NCBI GenBank assembly: GCA_963920705.1
Contig: OY987227.1
Span: 11,387,602-11,451,601 of the forward strand
Origin: Odiellus spinosus
Lineage: Eukaryota > Arthropoda > Arachnida > Opiliones > Phalangiidae
Direction of reading: 5' to 3'
DNA length: 64,000 bases
The stretch's first letter is position 1; every line of letters starts with the position of its first letter. The notes under the pieces are model-generated. The model was not told the origin of the DNA. It worked only from the letters and a program-made list of their open reading frames with translations, and searched no databases. Below, in pieces: positions 47,172 to 60,152 of this stretch. Position numbers and translations under genes: made by a program.

Positions 47172-48119
47172 ATATATATCGCAAATCGGCAGCGCGACAA
47201 CGACGTGTTTTGATGGAAATGAAAATGCAAGGGCGCGTCAACTGGACTTAACGAGTTCATTTCAGAGAGAGATATAATTTCTTAGACCACAGACGATGGC
47301 TTATAAGAATTACATTCGTTGAAACCAGGGACTGGTTCCGACTACTGTTCGTTTTAGTTCGAAAACTCCGCGCTCACAAAGCTTGACCATATAACTTTAT
47401 CTCTCTCAATTTCAGTTAAGGTAAATTGAAATTGACGGAGAGTTCTTAGGTTTGCGCGTATTGAATTCTCCGACGGATTCCCACTAATGTTCATTTCAAT
47501 AGGAGAGTTCCGCGTATAAAGGTATATACACCCATGTCACCATTAGTGGATTTTTGAAACGTATTCTGGCAATTTAAGGTTTGATTTGAATTGAAATCTC
47601 GCATTGATAAATATGGAATATACGGGTTTTAACATTAACAGCAGCTTGTTGGGTGGTTATAACGCTAGTTGAAGTCGTTCGTGCATATAACGATGGCTGA
47701 TTTGTATATATAAAACAGTTTAAGACAGAAATACGTCGAAAAGGGGGATTACTGATCAGGTTACAAATGACATTACCTACATAAACTTCCGATTCTAAAA
47801 CCAGGGTTTTTATCGCTATAATTATTCAAACTAAGATTATTAATCAATATATATTAAGAATACATTTTAAAAATGGGGGAAAAGTATTATTTTGGGTTTG
47901 ATAGTGCAGCAGACCTATCTGTCCGTCTGTCAATTAGGAGTTTCAATTTTAATTTGGTGGATGAATAACTTCTGACGTTCAGTTTGACCTTCGTTTAAAA
48001 TAGCCCTCCAATAATACCATACATATGGCGCGTGGGTTATTAGTAAATACTTATGTAAAAAACGGTACAAAACTTGCAGCCTAATTGATTTGATTCAAAA
48101 AAGCATAGATGATAGATGA

Positions 48120-48190
48120 ATTTTTAGATACGTTTTTGGTGTTTAAAAATTCAAAAGCTGTTCCATTTTTAGCTCCAAGTTTCCCATTAA
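48120..48190 (+). repeat. Repeat family G fragment
   Basis: AATTTTTAGATACGTTTTTGGTGTTTAAA followed by AAAAGCTGTTCCATTTTTAGC, shared with 12960, 28971 and 63760. Confidence 0.55.
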
Positions 48191-49539
48191 TTTCAATATC
48201 GTGAGTCTTTTAAACCCGCAATCTTTCACACGTACGAGATATCACGTTTTTGAATTAAGAAGTTCCGGCGAAAAAGGGGTTGAATATAAGCTAGATATTC
48301 AGATGGCAATCGAGCTAGTCTTTGACAGAAGTAATGGTGTCTGATATACGAAGGACAGACTCGCGACTTCTTAACGATTCAGCGCTTTGGCCAATTTGGG
48401 AACATGGCCATCAATGTACCCACTCTTTTTCCGAACTATATAAAATTCAGGCGGAGATCGGAGTAACTACTGGGGGTCGTCGTACAAAACGGAATCAGTT
48501 TTATAACGGAACCGGAATTGAATTAAGGGATGTCACGGAGGAGAAAAGAAGTGTATACACTGCGGTTTTATAGTCTCTTGGGGACGTGGTTCTCTATTAC
48601 GTATCGGTGTATACAAGAACCAATTTATGAAACCCGAGAACCAGTATCCATGGGGATTTTACGTGTCCATGAAGTCATTATTTTTGATTGTGGTGAATTG
48701 TTTGAATCTTCTCAAATATATTATTGGCATTTATAGAGAGTTACATTTTTAATTCAAGTTATTTTTCACTTTAATATTTTTGTACTCTTGAAATATGACT
48801 ACTTAAACGTTAAAGAATCATTAGAAAATCACTTTTTTAGTAAATAATATCATAAATTTACGGAAATTTCGTAATAGAGGTCGCTAGAAGTATACTGTTT
48901 TAGAGAAAGGGGTAGGAAAAAACCTGACATGTCGATCCTATACAATCCCATTGAATATCGTTCCCATGTTTCATAAATTAGTTCTTGGTGTATATAATAT
49001 ACTATAAAAGCGAAACGAATAAGAGAACTTTGAGGATAGAAAACATAAACATACCTTGAAGAGCGTTAATTCGTCGCTCGTTCGTTCTCATATGTCAATC
49101 CATCCTGTTAATTCGACCGTTTCGACTTGGACGGCAGTTTGTAGTGACAGTTACGGACCTTTCTACTTGATGGGTTTCCCCCGTGGCTTTTATTATAGTT
49201 CATTTTACAACAGACGAGCCGTTTGTTTCCGAGAGACGATTAAGACCGTGTCGTTTCATTTTCTATTAAAAGATAAAGATAAAGTTCGCATTTAGGATAA
49301 ATAAAAGAACTTTTTACTAATTTCTTAATTATCTTATAAAGTTACGATCCATTTAACTTCGATTAAAAAGTGTTACCAATTAACAGCTACAAAAACCACT
49401 AATTGCACGTTATCAATATTATCGAAGATTGCAGCAGCTAGGGAAAGTAATAGGAGTTATTTGAACTTTGAAATTCAACGGGTGCACACATTTTGAATTG
49501 GTTATTCTGGGCTAAATTAAGTCCTTGATAAAGTTCTGA

Positions 49540-50013
49540 TTACACAATTAATGAAGATAAGTAACGTGAGATTCTAATCAATTGCGAACTCAAATTTCTC
49601 GTTAATTTACAGTTAAGTATTGTTCACACTAGACACTTTGAAAGCGTTTTTAACGGACGTTTCTGCATGGAATTATTTCAGATTGTAAACTTTTGAGGTC
49701 AGCTGTAAAGATCTTTTGTCCAAAAAGATTCAAAGCCTACTGACTTTATTTATATTCTGATGAAAACCTGGATCCAGCAAAAACTTCCAGCTAATCAAAG
49801 AATGTTTTAAAATATTTCAAGCGAGAGTTTTAACACGCTCTTTGATTAGCTGTAGATTTCTGTCATTTTACCAGTGCGAGAATGGAATTAGGCTTAGCTT
49901 GTTTAAAACGCACCGCTGTTAATTAACTGTAAATTAATGAGAAACGTTTAGTTAGTTTTGATAATATTGCTGGTTATCAAAATATTTTTAGGATGATCGT
50001 GAAAGTATCCCTT
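49540..50013 (+). repeat. Family J-like copy
   Basis: Contains CTCGTTAATTTACAGTTAA and its inverse TTAATTAACTGTAAATTAATGAG, GGAATTAGGCTTAGC, and a right end AAAGTATCCCTTTAAA. A family K-type end (GTTCACACTAGACACTTTG) at 49623-49641 suggests a nested insertion. The left boundary is uncertain. Confidence 0.4.
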
Positions 50014-50929
50014 TAAATAGATTAATATTAATGTCTACTTTATATAGTTATAAGTGGAAATCTAGAAGAAGGATCTTCCATCTACGTAACTATACGTTTG
50101 AACCTAACAGCCCGAGGTCATACGTTATATAATGATGGTTTTTGACACACAAACTCTAGAAATACCATATCCATAAGTGGAGAAAAATTGAACAACGAAA
50201 ACCATTACTTTCGCGCAACGTTTTGGCGAAGCATTTGGCCCACACGCATTCCTATTGGTCAAAAAATGTTTGTTTCTCGATTTGGAAAAAAACAAAAAGC
50301 ATAGGAAAAAAAATATAAAACCCCCAAGATATACGTTCGGGTGATTTTTCGAAGCAGGTGGCTAGGCAATATTTCGTCGGAATTCTATACATCGAAAGCT
50401 AGATTTCCATATCCGATAGATAAAAGCAAAGAAAATTTTAAAGCTTAGTGTATAAATTTTTTGAATCCTTTTTCAATGATCTTTCCGAAAATGCTACTCA
50501 ATTTCCATTTGGAGTTCATGAAAAACCCGTAACAACTTCACTTTAAAGTCGGAGTGAAGAGAAAATTAGACTACTAAAAAAAAATGTTTTTCTGAAATTG
50601 GAATTGAATTGAAAATAGTCCCTTCCACCAATGAAAAAAAGGTCTCGTCCCGTCATAATCATAGTTAAAATTTTCACACGGGCACATTCACCCTTATATT
50701 TAACTTAAACCAAAGGGGTGAGATCTTGTAATTGGTCGGATGAGATATCAAAATCAAAATATTTTCCAATTTTTTACACAAGTCAGATACATTTTCCGAA
50801 TGTTTTATCACACAAAGAAATTCTTACGTTTATTAGCTGAATTGATTAAAAATAGAATTTCTTATTCACCCTCCCTTTAAAGGTAAACATAAACAGAGTT
50901 GGAACTGAAAGGTTGCGCAGATAAACATT

Positions 50930-51833
50930 TATGAAAACGCGGTTTAAACGTCTCCGATGAAGCGAAATGTACGTGGCTACGTGAAGGGGGAGGTAACGAG
51001 GGTGGGCGATGGTGGGCAAGAAAGAAACTGCGGGGGCTATAGCCCTTAGTGCGCGCTAGGCGTGAAAATGGGCCGCCGGACGCGCCTTCTATACTATACA
51101 CAACACGAAGCACCACGCGAGCCAAAACAACCGAAGCAACCAAAATAATGTTGCGACGAGGCGAGCTTAGGTCTTCGGGCATCGCGGCCCCGCGATTCTT
51201 TTACTAAGCATTCTAGCATTCTAGTATTGAAAAGGATTGGTAGAAAAACGAACGAAACATTTGCTCTCTAGCTCTCTTCGCGTTCTTTGCTCTCTGCCGA
51301 ATACTTCTCCCTCCATCCTTTTAGTCTTCTCTCGAAGTCGTGTATCTCGATTTTTCTTGTTTTCTTCGTCAAATTCCCGAAGAGGCCGCGAGAACCGAGC
51401 GCTCTTTCTCTGTCTCTCTCTCTCTCTATCTTTCTCTCTCCTCGCGTTTCCTCTTTTCCGGGATACACAGAGCTACTTTTGCCTTTTTAAGAAACGGTCG
51501 CGCTCTTTTCTCAAAAGTCGAATCTCGAAATTCGTTCACAATCCCAAGATTCAACAGATTTCTTACGCGGTGTAATGACGCTTGGTGCGGGCATTGTATT
51601 CGCGATTTCATCTCTATAAGAGAGACGTTAATACTCCGTTAATATCTAGTGATGTCAGCGAAAAGTATTTTATCTTCTTAAAACTCAAATAATCTTCGTT
51701 TTGGATAAAATATATATTGAGATATGTTTTTTTACATTTTTAAATAAACCAATGAGGAACAGCTGTCGGTTCTAATTAACGTTTAATAAGACGTACTCAA
51801 AACATATCAACAGTAAAAACGTACAAAAACAAG
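50930..51833 (+). promoter_or_regulatory. Promoter and 5' UTR block of sDscam-like cassette 2
   Basis: A GC-richer block (50930-51200) is followed by a CT-rich block (51260-51470, including a (CT)n run at about 51409-51430) and an AT-rich leader up to the ATG at 51834. It lies in the same position relative to the signal exon as the block before cassette 1. No unambiguous initiator or TATA box could be chosen. Open frames on both strands in this block (50877-51642) are treated as products of the biased composition. Confidence 0.4.
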
Positions 51834-51909
51834 ATGAAAATTTATTACGCTCGTGTTATTGTGATGCCATTCATATTGGGACAATTTTTTCACGGATTAC
51901 TTTGCGCTG
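51834..51909 (+). CDS. sDscam: Cassette 2 exon 1: signal peptide
   Basis: 25 residues plus one base, from ATG with A at -3. Begins MKIYYARVIVMPFILG and ends GLLCA. It has a basic/polar N-terminal segment with a lysine and an arginine, a hydrophobic core VIVMPFILG, and C-A at the end as a cleavage region. Donor GCTG|GTAAGA. Joined to 53362 it reads LLCA-DEPKIQ. The sequence is unrelated to the signal peptide of cassette 1 beyond general character, as expected of independent first exons driven by separate promoters. Confidence 0.78.
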
Positions 51910-53361
51910 GTAAGAATATATTTGCGTTTAAAAATTAGGTTAAGACATTATACTGCAGATTTTTGTAATAACCATGAAACTTTTACATATTTCCACTTAA
52001 ATTTATTACGGTAATTTTAAATTTTAATTAATATCACTCTTTAAACTAGGAAGTGAATAATTATTTTAATATTAATCGCGTAAACTTGCCAAATTAATAA
52101 TTTTAATTCAATCTCTTAAATAATAATTAAATTAATATATTAATAATATATTTTAAAAGTCAATGGTTTAAAAATCTGGAGTTTTGAATATTAATTTACA
52201 CTGATTGCAATGAGATTCAAACAAATACCCGGTATTTAAACGTTAACTAGAGCTCTAACTATACTAATATTTATGATTTTAGTAAATTTTATAAACAGAT
52301 AAATCGACAATTCATTATTTCTATCTTCAAATTTTTAGCTAAGTGTGAGAAATAAAAGTTAATTACTAATATTATAAAGATAATGCACTCGAATTTCTAA
52401 ACATACGTTCACAATGTATTAAATTTTGAAACCGTTTCGAATACTGCGTTTTAGTTTTACTAAAAAATAATTTAGTTTTCAAATTAAAAAACCAGGAAAA
52501 TGACGCTTTCTTAAAATGCTCATAACTTTTCTCCGCGACTTCCTAGGCAAAAACCGATTGCACCATTGCAAAGTAGACATTCCTTAGATTATTTTAAAAT
52601 AATAAAATTCTGTTTCGCCACTTGAAAAAGATGTTTCGCAAATCGATAGAAATCGAGCAAAAAGTTCAAACATTACCCCTTTATTAAAATAGTCATATCT
52701 TTTCTCTGCGACTTCCTAGGCATAAACCGATGTACCATTACAAAGTAGACACTCCTTAGATTATTTTAAAATAATAAAATTCTGTTTCGCCACTCGATAG
52801 AAATCGAGGAAAAAGTTCAAAAATTACCCCTTTAATAAAATGGTCATATCTTTTCTCTACAACTTCCTAGGCATAAACCAATTGCTCTATTATAAAGAAG
52901 ACATTCGCCACTAGAAAAAGATGTTTCGCCACTCGATAGAAATGGTGCAAAAAATCCAAAAATTATCCCTTTCTTAAATGGTTATAACTTTTTTCTACGA
53001 CCTCCTAGGCATAAATCGATTGCACCATTACACAGTAGACATTTCTTACATTATTTTAAAATAATAAAATTCTGTTTCTCCAATTGAAAAAAAAATGTTT
53101 CGAAACTCGATAGAAATCGAGGAAAACCATATGGAATTTGAAGCTTATTTGATCCGATAAGTTAATTTACAAGAGTTTTAAACTGCTTTTCAAAACGGTT
53201 TCAATGACAATGTATTGTGATAATAATTAGCTATTAACTCTCTAGCAAGCATATACGTCTCAATGCAATCGGAAACTAAAACTGTCTCGAATAGTTTTAG
53301 TTCAATTTCAAAAATTGCGGCTACTCCGAAACGTCAATGTTTTTCTTTCAAAAAAATCTAG
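51910..53361 (+). other. Intron 1 of cassette 2
   Basis: 1.45 kb, AT-rich. More than 40 percent of it is a tandem satellite (52511-53130). The acceptor CAAAAAAATCTAG is poor in pyrimidines next to the AG, unlike the one in cassette 1. Confidence 0.65.
52511..53130 (+). repeat. Tandem satellite, about four units of 140-175 bp
   Basis: Units start near 52511, 52684, 52835 and 52974 with TTAAAATGNTCATANCTTTTCTC. Each contains GACTTCCTAGGCATAAACCG, ATTGCACCATTACAAAGTAGACA and TTATTTTAAAATAATAAAATTCTG, then TCGATAGAAATCGAG. The third unit lacks part of the interior. An inverted, diverged two-unit array of the same family lies at 62570-62925. Confidence 0.85.
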
Positions 53362-53661
53362 ACGAGCCCAAAATCCAGCCTTTCAATTTCCCGCCGTTCG
53401 TTCTGGCGGGCGAGAAAGCGACGGTGACGTGCTCCGTCAAATCGGGCAGCGGACCGCTCACTTTCACTTGGCTGAAAGAAGGACGGCAACTAGGATCCGA
53501 ACAACGATCGGATTCCGACAGAGGAATCAAAATCACAAACTTGGACGAAGTGACCATCATCAAAATCGAGGACGCCAACGCCCTCAGCTCCGGAAACTAC
53601 ACGTGCCTCGTTTCCAACGCCCAGGGGAGCGACAGCTACTCGGCCCTTCTTCTAGTTAAAG
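53362..53661 (+). CDS. sDscam: Cassette 2 exon 2: Ig1 domain (Dscam Ig7-like)
   Basis: A 300-bp exon encoding a whole Ig domain of 100 residues. Counting from DEPKIQPF, cysteines are at 24 (ATVTCSVKSG) and 82 (SSGNYTCLVSN), with tryptophan at 37 (FTWLKEG) and the end LLLVK. It shares PKIQ.F.FP.FVL.GE.TVTC and SGNYTC with the cassette 1 exon. The main difference is a longer D-E region (residues 42-60), the part of Dscam Ig7 that tends to vary. Acceptor ATCTAG|, donor AAAG|GTAAGA. Codon use is GC-rich compared with the flanks. Confidence 0.9.
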
Positions 53662-55814
53662 GTAAGACTCCTTTCATATAAAGCCGCGTTTTCACGCCCG
53701 TTTAATCTTGACGCGACTAACTCTTGGAAAAATTCTCTCGATACTGACTGACCTATCTTCATGCACGACTTTGTCTATGCAATGAGAGTTAACTGTTAAA
53801 GTTTACGTATCCGTGTACGAATTCTTCGCATACGCATAAAGTCAGACGCGAGGGAAGGGAATTCTTTCTTTGTCTCGGATGACGTAAGAATTCTCTAATT
53901 CTTGGGGTATAAGTTATAATTGCCATGAAAGCTGAGCTTGCTGTTTCTATCCTCACACTCCCTTCTCTTCTCTATCTCAGCAACTACATCTTTATATATC
54001 ATTTCTACGGAAAATTCGGGTCATATGGGCTTAAGGGCTATCGCGATATTACGCCGCGGCCATATTGGGGTCTCTTGGGGTACAAGCGGCGAGTGCGGGA
54101 AAATAGCTTTTTGGAACAACTTATATATAAACATATACATATACTTCCTCGAAAAAGAGGTGTTTTAGAGGCTTTACTTTGGACCATAAGCCAGGATTCC
54201 AAAATGTAAACAGGATTCAAAATATAAACTTGTATTGAAATATTGAATATTTAATAAAACTTCGACGATAGAAACAAAACCAATACTCGTCGAATAGAAT
54301 AATCGATAGCCAAATTTGGTTTTAAAAGAGAGGGTGAAACAAAAAAATACAGATTATTTATAAAAATATTACGAAATAGACAAAAACAAATCATTTTAAA
54401 ATCGATTTATATTGATTAGATTGCTGCGATTGCAATAGAACAAATTTCATTAGGAAATATCTGTAATTTACTGATATATTGAAGTTTGTAGACTTCGAAT
54501 AAACCACGAGTTTTAATTTTACGAAATTCGATTTTAAGGTTCACGAAAAGGTAATATTTTAACAATACTATTTAAATAATAACTTTTAAATTTAAGATTT
54601 ACCCTTATGGAATACATTTAAAATAAGTTTTAAATATTCATTACGTTAAAATGTTTCTAGGAAAATTTCAAATAGTACTTATAGAAGATGTTATTGTAGC
54701 TTAACAAATAATAAAATATAAAACTTTAACTCGAAAAAGAATTCGGTATTAAATATTAAAGGCATTTGAAATATAGCCGCAAAGTTAAAACCAGGGATCT
54801 AGATTCCATCTCAATAGTGGGAACGAAATTATAAATATTTTCTAATCCCACATTTCTACGTTTGCAATCAATTCTCATTGATAAAGTCTACTTTTATCAC
54901 TACTGCCTTATTCGAGGTAAAAAAGGCTCATTTTATCTCGGTGAAGATAAGAAAAATGTCGTGGTGAAAAATGGAAAAATTCCACACTCCATCTTCGTGC
55001 GTAAACTGCTTTGATTTGCAAAATGATAACATATTAGAGAGTGCGTAATTTTCAAAACCCGACAAAGCTAACGCGTATTGATACGCAATTTTAAATTTCA
55101 AATGGTATAAAAATAGTTTAGCAAAGTACATTATTTTAAACAGAAATATAATTTGTGAAATATTTAGCTAAAAGAAATAAATTATTATTTTTCCATTTTT
55201 TTTTTTCAATTTTTAAATCTTATTTTATTAAAAGTAAAAAAAGCTGTCTACGCTCGTAAATTGGTTTTGATATCCTTTAGCATTGTTCCCCGCAACATAT
55301 AAAATAGAAATATATCCTTAATTCAGTTTAACTTGGCGCTAGTAGCCTAGTATACCAGTTTAAAACATAAGCCTTTATTTCCTGTACCGAGTGAAATATG
55401 ATATAAAAAAATTCAATATTACTTAACACTACAAACAAAGGCTACGAGAACCCATTTAAGTCTCTATTCTTAGGTGCAGGTGAAGTTGAATTTCAAGTTA
55501 TTCCAGAAGGTTTCTGGCTGGCGACGACAACCTGGCAATCGCTTGACTGCCCATTTTAGGAGAGAGATATATGTATATATTTTGGGCGGAAACCGTATCC
55601 CATATACAGCGGGCTGTGAAAGCCAACAAGACAGACCCGCTGTTACCGTCAAAGTCGGATAAAATTTTTACGCCAAGGGCCATTTAATTGAATTTATAAA
55701 TTTGGAAAGGAATTATACTGCACCCTTGTAGAAAGAACTACTTTAGTCACTATGATCCTCAACATTGTTGTATCAATACGCCTTAGCGTTTCACATTACA
55801 TCAAATAAACTCGT

Positions 55815-56160
55815 AAAGGGATAATGAAAACGTTAAATTATAAGTAAAAATATTAATAAAATTCAAAAAATAATTCTCCTTAATTCACAATTAATTAACA
55901 AAGTTTCATTTGAGTTCGCTAAGCCTATTTTCATTTTCACATTGATAAAAACACGAATATAATAATTAATTTGGGATATTGAAAGAACTTATAATAATTA
56001 ATTTTACTTGAATTAATAATAATAGTAATTTTAAAATAATTGAGTTGTAGATTTTTAAGAGTTGGAAAATATAGTAAAGTTTAGCGGTCTCAAATCGTAG
56101 CTTCGTTAACTAGTTGCGAATTAATTAGAAACGCACTTTACTAGTCTTAATTATCCCTTT
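55815..56160 (+). mobile_element. Family J element
   Basis: Ends AAAGGGATAATGAAAACG and GTCTTAATTATCCCTTT are inverted. The interior has CACAATTAATTAACAAAGTTTC and CGCTAAGCCTATTTTC. About 346 bp, no coding capacity. Confidence 0.65.
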
Positions 56161-56389
56161 AAATTTTATTTACACGGAAATTAGGAAGAACTATAATTTT
56201 ATTTTGCGTATGTAAAAGCCATAAATGCAAGCGAGGGAATATTCATGTCGCAGATCACGATGAAACTGACCATATGGGTCGTAATTCTTTACGAGTTTGC
56301 TAAATTTGTGAAATAAAAAGTCAAGCTCAGCCTAATTTTAACAGAATTTAAAGCACACTATGAAAAAAGGGGGTACATAATTTTGTCTC

Positions 56390-56612
56390 GATTGCGTTCT
56401 AAAAATTGAATCAACTGTAAGCTCTACAACAGCCACGCGATCAAAGTGATGACGTATTAATACATGAATTTTAATTTTAAAAATTTCGAAAATACATATT
56501 TTTTCTGTCGCGGCAAATTATTTAAGTATTTTTAATTTGTTCAACGATTCATCCGAAAATGCTACTCGATTTCCAAGAAAACCTTGACAGCCTCACTTTA
56601 AAGTAAGCGGGA
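56390..56612 (-). repeat. Repeat family B, minus-strand part copy
   Basis: Reverse complement of family B: AATCAACTGTAAGCTCTACAACAGCCACGCGATC..GTGATGACGT ... CCGAAAATGCTACTCGATTTCC ... CTTGACAGCCTCACTTTAAAG. Confidence 0.65.
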
Positions 56613-57336
56613 ATGGCCGGAGAATCGTGTAAGCCTAATGACGACACTACATGCAGGTGTCTCTGGTTTCTTCCACTTCATTGGGTCTAAACCTTAAAGA
56701 GTTTAAACCATAACTCTAAAGAGAGTTATAGAATCAATTCAGGTGGGAATTTTTAACAATACAACCGTTCGCGCCTGCTTAGAATCCATAATTTCCCAAC
56801 AAATAATAAATATAGAAAGCGATTCTATAGACCAAGGCTTAGCTCGCCAAAAGTTTTGTAGTTTCGGAACGAGCGCTATATTCATTAATAGCTTAACTGA
56901 CCCGAGGATTTAAGGGCCGTAAATTAAACGAGGAACTTTGGACGTATACTCGAAAGGCGGGGGTTTGAAATGTGTTTATCGAATAAGGATGAAAATACCT
57001 CCCTAGCGTATAAGATGGTCTCCAAAATATGGTAACTTATTACCCGGTACTAAATTATAAGTGTTGTTAGGTTACGAGTAACCATCAGCTTCAGTGTCAA
57101 GTTGATTTGGTTTAGTTATATACGTATATAACAACTTAGCACATTCTTGATGAATGATATTTCCTTTCGATTAAGCCTCGGCCTCGTCTCTTTCCCTGGC
57201 AAGCTTTGTATACGTCTTGCAAAGGTCTAGCTCTTATGCAAAGTTTGTTCATAGGGTACCAACGAATAAGGTTCAATGTCGAAGGGGTTGGATTTGTAAA
57301 GGTCATGTCTCGTGAAAAGAACATTGTAATAAGATG

Positions 57337-57625
57337 GTTGTCTTAAAGTGAAGTCACGGATTTTTCATGAACTTCAAATTAAATTTGAGTATCATTTTCA
57401 GAAAATATATATGTAAATGTCGTAGAAAAAATGCTTCAATAGTAAAAATATATAATATTTTATAATCGCTATTTTCAAAATTTTTAAAATAAAAATTCCC
57501 CGCAATATTACGTCATCAATATGGTCGCTTGGCTATTGTAGAGCCTTCAGTTGATTCTCGCGCGTTACGGCACGTGATAAGGTCGCTTTCACGCGGTATT
57601 TTTTCGTAAAAAATACTTAATCTAA
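57337..57625 (+). repeat. Repeat family B, plus-strand part copy
   Basis: TCTTAAAGTGAAGTCACGGATTTTTCATGAAC ... AATATTACGTCATCAATATGGTCGC ... GGCTATTGTAGAGCCTTCAG ... GATAAGGTCGCTTTCACGCG, parallel to 26592-26870. Confidence 0.7.
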
Positions 57626-59389
57626 AAAGATCTACATTTCACACAATAATATACGTTAACTACACGAATTTTTAGTTTCATCCTCTCTTTATCCTCAATC
57701 GAAAGAAAATTTTATATTCTTTCCCGTAAGATATTTTTTTACTTGTGCTATTAAACGCTTATAAGAAAGAAAATGTCCATTAAGTATTTAGGAGAACATA
57801 AAGAGCTACAATTTGGAAATTTCTTATCGATTGGGGTTAAGGATCAAAATCGACCATAAACAGGAACGTGTACGGATATACGAATCGTTAAATTTGGCAA
57901 AAAGAATTTTTCTTTGAAACTAATCCATTTGATCGATTTAAATCGTAACATGTGAATACCTAAATAAGTATTTATTTCCTTACCATGACTACAAACATGT
58001 AGAAAATCACAGAAAATCCTTGTTTACAATCAAAATATAACGACTAAAAAGTATCAGGAAGTAATACTAATTAATTAATAATAAGAAGAACAATTAATAA
58101 TATGAAGTAAGTAGTTCAAATTAATTTCAATTAAAAATAAATAAAATTAAGAATTTGGACAAAAAACAACTAAGCTTTCTTAATAGTATTTGGCCCCAAA
58201 AAACTTTAAAATTAAGTATTTCAAAAAGGTGAAAAACCTGCAGTTTTAAAGTCTCTAGCGCATCAACCATTGTTATATTTTCCTTTACCGGGCCTTAACA
58301 TCTTATTCTTATCCCTTCCGTTAACTCGGCTTAATTCGGCTTTGTTTCTTGTCTGAATTTTAGTTTTGTATACATCAACTTATATTAAAGAGAATGAATT
58401 GAACAAAGTTCATTCAACTCCGCCCTTTCTCTCCCATTTCTCGGTAAGGGATCGAGTTTGGTTGGTCCGAGACTCCGAGAACATCGCGTGCTATAAGGAC
58501 TATATCCAAAGGAGAAGGGACGGGACCCCGCTTGAATTGATAACAGTATGTTTTGGAGAAAGCCCGCGCGTCAAAGCAAAGCAAAGCGTAGCGAAACTAA
58601 GAAAGGCAAAAGCGCGGGAAAAGGGGGGGGGGGGATGCTAGGAATTACCAAGGCGGTAAATTTATGCGGAGAATTTCAACTTATAAGTATAAAATGATGA
58701 AGAGCGAATCGGAGATAGATTTAGCCTGATTTATTTACGAGCGCGTGTACGAGAGATCGTAATTCTTCGAGTAACATATTCTATTACTTAGCTAAATCGT
58801 TAAATAAGAATTTCTACGAGGCTATATATTTCAAGAATTTAAATCTAAATTTAAAAGGAGTTTCCACTGTTTTATCGTAATTAATATTAAATTTAAAGTA
58901 TGCTGAATTAATGTACTACGAATTAATATTGGTAGGGAGTGTGTGAAATATTAATATTGGTCAAATCCTTAAGGGTATAAAACTATTAAATTTTTCGTTT
59001 TTAGTCACCATTTTCTTATGGATTTTAATTCAACTATTTCAAATTATATTCTAAATTTTGTATATTTCGCGCGAAAATTAAGCAACAAATGCAAATATTC
59101 CCCTATCAGTTAGACTTTACCCTGAACACCAAAGCTAAGAGGTTGGAACACTTTTACAGGCTTTAAATAAAAATATTCCACAAATATTTTACAAAAAATA
59201 CTCTTCTTAATAAATTCGCGAGCTACTTTTTGGTCCAATAGGGGTATACTTTAAAAAGCATTTAATTATATGTATATTTTAATCACCACCAAGTGGCAGA
59301 TCACTTCCACGATTAAATACTGCTCGATTAATCAATATTATCAAATTATCGAATACCAGTGCATTGATTTTTTTTGGTTTAAATCAGAT

Positions 59390-59750
59390 TAAAGATAACA
59401 TGCAACCTATAAAGTTATTTTTCATCGATTCCTTATCGTTTAAATCGGTCTAACCCACCATTAAAATATTTACAAACAAATATTAAATTAGAAATAAATT
59501 GAAAACTTACTTTTAAAATAATCTTAGCTGGATTTCATGGAGATCCTGAATTTCTTCGCGTTGATTGGTAAGCGACCAATGAGCAACGGTCCGTCGTTAA
59601 GGCGAGATCTCAACGAGACTTTAAATATAATTAAATTGGTCGCTGACCCATCATTGCGAAGAAATTTAAGATCTCCATTAATCCAGCTAAGCCTATTTTC
59701 CTGTTAAGTTTTAAATTTATTTCTAGTTTAATATTTGTTTGTAATTTTAA
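59390..59750 (+). mobile_element. Family A MITE, right end eroded
   Basis: Left end TTAAAGATAACATGCAACCT, then TCATCGATTCCTTATCGTTTAAAT, AATCTTAGCTGGATTTCATGG, GGCGAGATCTCAACGAGA, ATCCAGCTAAGCCTATTTTCC. It stops at the TTTGTTTGTAATTTT block without the terminal ATTCTCCCT. Confidence 0.7.
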
Positions 59751-60152
59751 TTCTTAAACAACAAAGACCTAAATAGTCACGTTCATTTAAAATTATATGG
59801 TTCTACGAAAAATATTAAAAATAGATATAATTTTCTAAGATCATTTTGAATAACTACAGGTAAATGCGTAATCCTATTAAAAATAAAACTACTTAGTGCT
59901 TCGTCAACTGTACCGTAATGAGTTACAGCCTCAGAAAATTTATAAATACATATTATAAAAACGTGCTTTCCTGAAGAAATTAGGTCACTTTCAAGGTTGT
60001 AACTGCTTCTCACAAAATTCTAATTTAAAACAACATATAACGGGTATATGATAAATTCCATGTAGAAAGATAATTATTCAAAACTAACCAGAACTACGTA
60101 AGGGGTACATTTACAACATATATATTTAATTTTCTTTTTCCGTTTCAAATAG

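Larger units (their letters stand above)
46425..50929 (+). other. Region between cassette 1 and the cassette 2 promoter
   Basis: No further Ig exon recognised. It holds a family K element (46576-47171), a family G fragment (about 48120-48190), a family J-like copy (about 49540-50013) carrying a family K end near 49618, and a family B end fragment (about 50490-50560). The 83-codon frame at 48322-48573 has no recognisable domain. Confidence 0.5.
53662..60152 (+). other. Intron 2 of cassette 2
   Basis: 6.5 kb, the longest intron in the window. It holds family J (55815-56160), family B fragments (56390-56612 and 57337-57625), a G run near 58624-58634 and a family A element (59390-59750). The open frames at 53925-54209, 55474-55662 and 58366-58641 have no recognisable domain. 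Confidence 0.6.

Noticed and set aside
48322-48573. 83-codon frame between the two cassettes
   Set aside because: Considered as a possible extra exon, but it lacks Ig cysteines, tryptophan and consensus splice sites in phase.
50877-51642. Several frames of 60-112 codons in the cassette 2 promoter block
   Set aside because: Serine/arginine/leucine-rich frames on both strands from CT repeats. The signal exon downstream gives a better explanation for the block.
55474-55662. 62-codon frame ending in PAVTVKVG, resembling the end of an Ig domain
   Set aside because: No Cys-Trp-Cys pattern, an overlapping antisense frame of the same size, and no acceptor or donor in phase 1.
58366-58641. 91-codon frame within cassette 2 intron 2
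   Set aside because: No recognisable domain, ends in a G run, and lies inside the intron of the Ig gene without splice support.
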